Shown here piece after piece: positions 56,721-64,000 of a DNA stretch of 64,000 nt (the stretch's first letter is position 1; every line of letters begins with the position of its first letter). The DNA comes from Spinacia oleracea (lineage: Eukaryota; Streptophyta; Magnoliopsida; Caryophyllales; Amaranthaceae), in assembly GCF_020520425.1 (NCBI RefSeq), contig NC_079491.1:31921449-31985448 (forward strand), written 5' to 3'. A program made the position numbers and the translations under genes. The notes beneath the pieces are model-generated. The model worked only from the letters and a program-made list of their open reading frames with translations. It was not told where the DNA came from and did not search any database.

Positions 56721-57875
56721 CTACTTATCTTTATTGCCATGCAAGTACTCTAACCACTTAGCTCTACTTTCATCGCTCTCCATACTAAAATAAACCTCCC
56801 TTTTAGTTGTATCTTCAATGATAGTAGTAGCATAAAACCACAACTCACTATGTTTCTCCAAGCAATGATTATCCACCATTCGACTAATGATCTGCATCGC
56901 TGCAGAAATTGTGGACATGGATGAAGGCATGTTAGCATTAGGTGTACTACCTTGACTCATTTGCTTAATACATTCTGTCATTTCACTAATTCCTTTAGAC
57001 AACATTGCAGATTCACCTGATTGTCTTCTTGAACGCTTCATTTGGACACTATTTTGCTTTGTTGGAAGTTGCTTTTGTATCTTTTTAGAAGCACACATGT
57101 CATTTGCGGCCTCACGAGTCACGCGTGCTTGTGAACTACCTCCCAAAGTAGAATTACTTGCTTGTTCCACAAAACTCTCATAAAATATCTCTTCATTCAA
57201 CAAAGCAGCAGTAAATTGGTTACTTGGAAAATAGGTTTCACCTCCATGATTTTCTGTATTCTCTTCCTCCGTATTTCCATTGTCTATAGTAAGGTCTTCA
57301 AGGTGATCCATTGATGGTACATAAACATTTTCTCCTGTGGCATAAGAATCTCCAAACAAGTTTTCCCATTTCTCTTCAAGTTCCATGTTGATATCCTTTA
57401 GTCGGAACTTTTTATACTCTGGATTCTCCTACAATATTATAAAAATATTTAAAACATAAAGATTTAAGATACTTCTTAAGTAATTATTTTCTACATTTAT
57501 TAAATTAATTTTATAACTAAAATATATTATTCAAAAGTAAAAATTACACACCTTAATTTTTCTTTGCCACCACTCATTTGAAGCATCAATTTTTCCTGAA
57601 TATGGATCCCATCCTAAACCAGTTTCTGATAACTTTAAAGATTTCCAATTACGCCAATCTTTCCTCATTGCATCATATTTGTTCTTGCAACAATTCGGGT
57701 TACTAAGCTCACGACCAACCTTTTTTTGGACATCCATTTGAATGTCCTTCCACTTGAAAAATTGTGCCTTGCCATTATCCTTAATAAATGCAAGACAAAC
57801 TTCACATAAGATGATTGTATCCTCGTCACTCCACTTAAAGACCTCTCTGTTTCCCTCTTTGTTACTCGAAGCCAT
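56721..57875 (-). CDS. Harbinger Myb/SANT-like DNA-binding protein
   Basis: Two exons, 57,875-57,552 and 57,428-56,721, both phase 0, with a GT-AG intron; 343 residues. The N-terminal Myb/SANT-like trihelix domain (about residues 12-105) has FKWSDEDTIILCEVCLAF, WKDIQMDVQKKVGREL, CCKNKYDAMRKDWRNWK and a final WWQRKIK. A Ser/Met-rich middle and the C-terminal REVYFSMESDESRAKWLEYL follow. In PIF elements this partner binds the ends and helps the transposase enter the nucleus. The ORF is intact while the neighbouring transposase is not. Start: first ATG, directly before the domain. Confidence 0.85.
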
Positions 57876-59230
57876 CTAACACAACCACAAGCATACCACA
57901 ACTAGTTTCTACTTGTTTGACTAAATTATGCAAGCTTGATAGCATATTAGAGAATGGGAAGCTCAACAAAATACCAAAATAAATTCACAGAACCGACTGA
58001 AGCACATGAACAATGGAACTAGTTGGGACGATCAATAAATTATCGTGTTTCCATCCAAGTATAAAGAACTAATTAACATATATGATGAATTGGGTTAACA
58101 TCGATATTAGCTTACTTATATTATAATAACAACATTTAACCAATGTCTTACAACAATGTAACTCATCAGGAATCAGTTATTAATATATGCTATTTTCTTA
58201 ATACATAGCTTGCGATTCAAGACTGAATTTTGTAATAATATACATTGCTTATTGATATAGCCGTAGTGAGATTTGGATGATACAATAATATAGGTTTCTT
58301 ATTGCTCTAGCCGTAGTGAAATTTGGATGATATGATTGCTAGAGTCAACCAGTGGCTTAAAGTTAATTAATTGGGTAGCAAATAAGGCCGGTTGAAACAC
58401 AAATTAAAGACATACGAAGTTTTTATCATGTTTCAATACACTCAATACACGACAAGATCAACAACAACCATAAAAATATTCAATGCCTTAAAATTGTACG
58501 TTAATCATGATTACTGTCAAATATTATTCAAATGTGTGATTCTTATTATTGATAAACAAAGTATTTATAGTACATGAATCTAAGAAACCAATTCCTACTC
58601 AAACTATAATTAGTAACAATTCTAATCCTAACGTAATACTAGTCCTTTGTCAGTTTGTCCAACAGCAAAAATTCTATGTATTGTATTCTAATTCTATATT
58701 GTAACAAATACACGGAAAATCTACAACAATCATAAGACCATTCAACGAATCAATCAGCAAAAAGAAGTAAACATGAATGTAGTATATCTTAAAACCCTAG
58801 AAAAAACCCTAAAATTTTCAACATATATCGCAACGGCTAGAAAATTAATACGTACAATAGACAATATAATCAAATTAATTTATATGGACGAAGAGAAAAG
58901 AGAGGAGAGAAGACATACCTGAAGAGGAGATCGGAGAGATTGATGATAGAAGAATTTTAATGGAGATGGGGAGTTGTAGAGGAGAAGGAGGATTTCGGAG
59001 GAGATGAAGCGGCGTGATGTACGTGGGTAGGATGACAATAATTATAACTCTACTAATTAGAATGAAACGTTAATATTTCTAACGTTTGACAAAAGCTACT
59101 CAAACTCTACCTCTACCTCTAACCTCTACCAAAAACACTACCTTGCCAAACACTCACATTTTTTTCAAATAGTGTTTTGACCTAGTCTAAACACTACCCG
59201 CTACTCCAAAAGTTGTTGCCGAACAGGGCC
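57876..59230. other. Harbinger subterminal region without genes
   Basis: Probably the promoter and 5' UTR of the Myb-like gene (a GA-rich stretch at 58,890-59,010 may be a leader exon), then the right TIR. Nothing else seen. Confidence 0.4.
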
Positions 59231-59754
59231 ATAGGCTTATAGCGTTAATTATTTACGCAAACGGTTTTGGCCGCAATTGCGATCAGTTAGTTACTCTGTA
59301 TCAGATTCATAGCAAGTTACTAATTGTTATTGAATTTACAATTCATAGAATTTGACGGTTACTGTTGAGATTTGTCATGGTTTGGATTTTTTTTCCTTTC
59401 ACCCTTTTTGGTTAATTAATTATAATCCCAAATGTGTTAATGTTTGTTGAGGACTATACGTTTCCTAAATGTTTATATGCAATTAGAACTCATTTTTTGT
59501 CATAGTGGATTTCTAAATAATTTAAGAACTAGTCTAAGAAATAGGATTTTGGTCGTATGCAATTAGAAGTATTTAATTATTATTATTTTCAATCGGTGAG
59601 GCTGTAAATGATCAAGCCTTGATTTATAATATTATTATCTTGTTTAACGACTTATTCGGATCTTACAAGTTTGAATTTACGGCCTTTGGTGAAGAATTTT
59701 TTATTTATTTATCATGGTTGTTAGATGTTGAAAAATACCTACATGTAAAATATA

Positions 59755-60107
59755 GGAAAATTTGGTAATATTAATCCAACTTTTGGCCAATTTTCTTTTA
59801 TTAAGCCCACCTACGACATATTTTTTAATAATCCCACCTTTACTACCCAACGACTTTTATTGGGCCCAATACGTCATAAACCTATTGTAGGCGGTAATAT
59901 GTCCCTACGTGGCAGTACTCTCTCTCGTAATATTCAGTCATCATCATCAATTCATCACCATCTCGATGACTTTTTCACCGATTACTGGTCACTTAAGCCT
60001 AATAAAAGTCGTTTGGTAGTAAAGGTGGGATTATTAAAAAATATGTCGTAGGTGGGATTAATAAAAGAAAACCGGCCAAAGGTTGGATTAATATTACCAA
60101 ATTATCC
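59755..60107. mobile_element. Mutator-type MITE with 9-bp TSD
   Basis: Flanked by TAAAATATA at 59,746-59,754 and 60,108-60,116. Ends GGAAAATTTGGTAATATTAA and reversed GGATAATTTGGTAATATTAA continue as inverted repeats for about 105 bp (for example CCCACCTACGACATATTTTT). The long TIR and 9-bp duplication fit a non-autonomous MULE. Lies in the copia leader. Confidence 0.9.
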
Positions 60108-60119
60108 TAAAATATATTG

Positions 60120-61340
60120 GTGAAACAAAAGTGAATTGGAAATTAAGAAACGTGTCAATATAAGGACACAACCATGTCTTTTTTTTATATATATGACGGT
60201 TAAAGACCTACAAGTTATTTGGAGTAATCTAAAGGAAAGATACGTATGGCCACCACAAAATTGTGATAAAGAGTATTATTACCAAAAGCTCGTTATGAGT
60301 GGTTTCATTATAATTACATGCTTTTAGTTTATGAGTGAATATACTCAATTACATTCAGAATTATTTCTCGATTGAAATTAATGTGGAGAGAAAATTACTG
60401 ATGCAGATATGTTAGAAAAAACATACTCCACTTTTCATGCAAAAAATGTTGTCCTGCAGACACAATATTGAGAAAAAGGTTTTAAGAAATATTCTGAATA
60501 GATATCTTATTTTCTTGTGACTGAGCAAAATAACGAGTTGTTGATAACAATTCATGAAGCACGCCCTACGGCTCAACTCCATTCCCTGAAGCGAATGTGA
60601 TGTCCCATAATGGGAAGGAATCAAAGAATAAAAACCATGCCAGCAGCAATGGTCGTGGCAAAGGCGTGGCCTTGGGCGTGGGCGTGGTTTTTGGTGGATA
60701 TGGTAGAGGTCGTGGAGGTTATTACAAAAACTAACATTCCCACCAGAAGTGGGATCGCAAAGATGGTAAAAGTGAGAAAGATAAAAGTAACATTGTGACT
60801 AGTGTATGTTATAGTTGAGGAAAAGTTCATTGGTCACGTGTATGTCGCGCACCAAAATATCTTGTTGACCTTTATCAACAATCATTGAAAAAGAAATGAA
60901 ATAATGTTGAAACCAATCATGTATTTGAAGATGGCGAAGGTGATTTTAATTCTGGTAATGCAACTCACTTAGAAGTTGCAGATTTCTTTACTTCCCCTGA
61001 AGGGAATAATTAAGCTTTTAATAAAATGTGTTGTATTTGATATAATATTGTAGTAGTCTAACTATGACATTATGTGTTAATATTACGAACTTTGTGATCG
61101 TACGATGACTTTGTGTTTTGTATGCTTTATAGATATTGTATTATTTTGGGCGCTTTTATAATCCAGGTACTTTATAATAAATAATGAAGAATTATATCTT
61201 GCTGATAGTGCAACTACTCATACTATACTTAATAATAAGAAATAATGTTCTCAATTGATGATGAGAAGACTAGTGTTAGTACTATATCGGGTAGTACAAA
61301 TATTATAGAAGGCTCCAGAAGAGAAAATATATTGTTGCCT
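60120..61340 (+). pseudogene. Decayed copia gag and protease
   Basis: Pieces: VKDLQVIWSNLKERY near 60,197; a Gly/Arg-rich stretch near 60,640-60,720; a knuckle CYS*GKVHWSRVC whose second Cys is a stop; APKYLVDLYQQSLKK near 60,850; NATHLEVADFFTSPEG near 60,960; a protease trace LYLADSATTHTIL near 61,195. Many stops and frameshifts. The family is the copia type with a GRGRG-rich nucleocapsid. Confidence 0.75.
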
Positions 61341-63795
61341 ATGGGAACTAAATTTGAGAATACATCATGAAGATATATGTTTAGTGGGTAGGTACAACTG
61401 CTCACACAATAGTTAAGAATACAATATATGCAAGGATCATGGAAGATAGCTTTTAAGTTTACAAAATAGTGGTATATGGATTAAAATGATACATTGATGT
61501 TAAATGTGGTACAGGTTTTTGTTCATAAATCATTGACTCTTTTTATGAACACGAGTATGAATGATCTTGATATCATCCTGGAGATGAAGAAAGATAAATA
61601 TGTTTTTGAAATTGATATGTACCACAATTACATTGAATACTCCTGAAGAGTATAAGCTATCTTTCCATAAGTTTTGTTAAATTGTCTTGCTATTACAAAT
61701 GGGACACTAGTTTGTGTAGTTATATCACAACACAATATGTTCAAACTATAGTATTCTATAATTACAGTTATCACTTTAAGAAGATAACCAGCAGTTATCG
61801 AATGAAATATTTTATATGATATTATATATGTATGATGTGATAATTTAGGCCATCCGGGTTTATGAACACCCGTCATGAGAGTTTATTGTTAAATAAAAGT
61901 TTATGTGCTGACACTCCCTCACATGTTGTATATATATTAAAAGGCAAGACATATTGATGAGGTTGAGTTGTATTTCAATCGAATGTCGATTGAGAAAATA
62001 AATACATGAGATATTAATGACTTTGAAAACTTGTATAATGATATGATAGGTGACTTGAAGTTCACCATGATAGTAAGTGACCCGAAGTTCACCAAAAATG
62101 ATAGTAAGTGACTTGAAGATCACCAAGAAGTTTACAAGTGTTTTGTGATTGATTTAAGAATAATAAATCTCTTGATTGGGGCAATCATACGTCAGCACGA
62201 AATGAGAAAATATGAAGAAAAAAAATACAACTGCACAATGCATCTACTCCCCATGATTAATGTTGATCTCCAGAAGAGAATGAAAATATGAAAAAATTTA
62301 TTAAAATACACGTTGAATAGTGTATTATTAGTTGGTGAAGGATTTTATGCCCCATAATATATTAAAAAAAATTCCCAACTTAGGGGGAGACGAGCAAGAA
62401 TAAGTTGGCAAAATTAAAATATAATAAATTGATCCCCATATGAGTAAGTGTACATGCCAACTTTATGTCTTCAAAATATGTTTGGACATAAATATATATG
62501 ACTTAATTATGTTAGTTTTACATGTCTAGAGACCTAAAGGTATATGATAGTCATAGTGCTCGATGTTACATATAGTAAGTGTTGAGAAGTATATCTTGCC
62601 AATATTTATTTAAATCTCTACACCTGAAGTGTAGATTATATATATGGTTCCAACATAGTGATTAGTTACAAAATTATTTATATGAAAAGGGCAAGATAAT
62701 GCAGTTGATGATATTATTGAAAATAAAGAAAACACTAATATATAGTGTATGAAATACCCTTGAAGTGGTATAGATATCTGAACTATAATAGATGGCCCGT
62801 GTGAAAAGATGAATGGTACCTATTGAATAATTATTCAGATATCATTGATGAATAGCATGCAAAGTATATGTTGAAGAATTTTGATGATACCGGTATATGA
62901 TGGAACCGAAATATAATGCATATGCGAGAAATAATGGATTGAATAGGGGATTGTAAACTAATGTCTATTTCGATGTAGACATCATTATAATGATCAAATG
63001 AGCTCATGGACCTGAAGTCCAACAAGATATGGATTTGAAATATCCACATTGCACAATGTTTTGCATTTTGAGTCTTACATTCATATACATGTGTAGTTAA
63101 TATGTAAATGCATCATTCATCATACATTTAGTTTGTTTTGTGTTTTATCATGATTGATTTTCATTTATCTAGTTATATATGTTTCAAAACTATTATGATG
63201 TCGTATATGAATACGCATCCAAAGAATGGTAAGACAGTTTTGCAACTTTATGAATATTATAAGAGGAGTTTCTTACTCCAATGGGCGAATAATTACGATA
63301 GAAGTATATATATAATGTTGATTTAATAACATGTTATGAATCATGCAAATAAGAAAAGTTCCTGAAGAACTTATACATGATGTTCTTAAACATCTAGCCC
63401 TTTAAGTTTTACATATGAATGTCATAACATTGATCAAATATTATCTAAACTCTTGAAGATTATTTTTGAACTGTCGTCTCAACCAGTAGTTTGAGTACTT
63501 GAGAATTATGAAATATACATATTAGTTTATTCACTGAAGAATTCTTGTACAAATATGAGTTGATTCATAACATAAGATAAGAGTATGTAATTTCCTTACA
63601 ACGAGTTTTATTTCATAGTGCAGGAGAACCATAAATAACAGTATTAGTTATATCATACCTACTAGTTGGATGATGATATTGTTAACTATAATGTATTGCC
63701 ATAAAAGTATGACTAAAGAAATTTTGGTCAAGATTCTTGATTACTACTACTTATGACCTCCAGGAGAAGGTTTATATATGTCCAATATGAAAGGA
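61341..63795 (+). other. Highly decayed copia interior
   Basis: Only short traces such as DNLGHPG (61,841) can be matched to a copia integrase. The rest is AT-rich with no readable gene. Confidence 0.4.
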
Positions 63796-64000
63796 TGTAG
63801 ACACCTACTTTTGTCCCCATTCCCGAAAGGGAAGGTTCGATGATGAGAACATAAATCTCCACTTGACAACGCATCTCCTATAAAATAACGAATCTCAATC
63901 ACCATTTTCATTTCACCCGAAACCTGCTATTCATGGAAACCTGCTAAAAATAGTAACTGCCGTAATGGGTAGTTGTTAAAAGTGGCAAGTCATAAAAGAT
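63796..64000 (+). repeat. Start of another Ogre/Tat-like LTR
   Basis: Begins TGTAGACACCTACTTTTGTC and follows 43,733 and 54,147 base for base with few changes until the window ends. It is a separate insertion (full element or solo LTR) that continues beyond the window. Confidence 0.9.

Larger units (their letters stand above)
42914..59230 (-). mobile_element. PIF/Harbinger-type element, split by an Ogre/Tat insertion
   Basis: Ends GGCCCTGTTCGGCAA and TTGCCGAACAGGGCC, with a 3-bp direct repeat ATA at 42,911-42,913 and 59,231-59,233. It carries the two standard PIF genes on the minus strand: a Myb/SANT-like ORF and a DDE transposase (the latter damaged). About 4.4 kb without the 11.9-kb insertion. 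Near the left end are tandem GTAGCGGGTAGCGGTCA units. Confidence 0.85.
42304..63795 (+). mobile_element. Second Ty1-copia relic, host of the nested insertions
   Basis: A short LTR (42,304-42,459) and leader are cut at 42,913 by a Harbinger element and resume at 59,231. Decayed gag-protease lies at 60,120-61,340, and traces of an integrase-type GHPG block (DNLGHPG) at 61,841. From 61,900 to 63,795 the sequence is too decayed to assign RT motifs. A new Ogre/Tat LTR begins at 63,796. Confidence 0.6.

Overview
This is a stretch of plant nuclear DNA dominated by transposons. It shows spliced plant-type genes, a nuclear-type tRNA, Stowaway MITEs with CTCCCTCCGT ends, Helitrons ending in CTAG, and LINE, copia, Ogre/Tat, CACTA, Mutator and Harbinger elements nested in each other. 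The many ACGGAGTA-type MITE ends and the SINE type fit Caryophyllales/Amaranthaceae (a spinach, beet or quinoa relative). That placement is inference; the sequence alone does not prove the species.

Layout. 0-1.1 kb: last exon and 3' UTR of a MATH-BTB (BPM-like) gene. 1.1-4.4 kb: a LINE scrap and a minus-strand non-autonomous Helitron carrying two MITEs. 4.5-10.8 kb: a Mutator-like element whose transposase is broken by frameshifts and stops, but which carries an intact antisense GRF zinc-finger ORF. 11.1-12.1 kb: a TIR element and a near-perfect long inverted repeat. 12.1-21.9 kb: a LINE split in its reverse transcriptase by a 5,240-bp CACTA element (TSD CTT) that has picked up exons of a B3-domain gene. 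22.7-26 kb: a resident B3-like gene on the minus strand. 28.1 kb: tRNA-Thr(UGU) beside a SINE with an 11-bp TSD. 28.5-33.4 kb: Stowaway MITEs, a Helitron-like array and other small elements. 33.6-35.4 kb: a five-exon FHA-domain gene with MITEs in its introns. 36.3-37.9 kb: a TIR element full of tandem repeats. 38.0-42.2 kb: a decayed Ty1-copia element. 42.3-63.8 kb: a second copia relic, invaded by a PIF/Harbinger element (TSD ATA), which is itself invaded by an 11.9-kb Ogre/Tat-like element (TSD AATAC). 63.8 kb to the end: the start of another LTR of that Ogre/Tat family.

The part most worth study is the Ogre/Tat-like element at 43,733-55,622. It keeps gag/protease-type coding (frameshifted) but shows no reverse transcriptase or integrase. 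In place of these it has a two-exon antisense gene resembling the plant mobile domain (DUF7745-type), with its own TATA box. A GC-rich double-palindrome module of about 58 bp occurs six times in the element, always outside the sense ORFs and antisense exons. It lies 73-80 bp upstream of the TATA box in both LTRs and in the antisense promoter.

Host genes with complete models in the window are the B3-like gene (183 codons) and the FHA gene (226 codons). The only intact transposon-borne ORFs I can support are the GRF protein and the Harbinger Myb/SANT protein. Exon boundaries were read by hand from GT/AG sites and phase.
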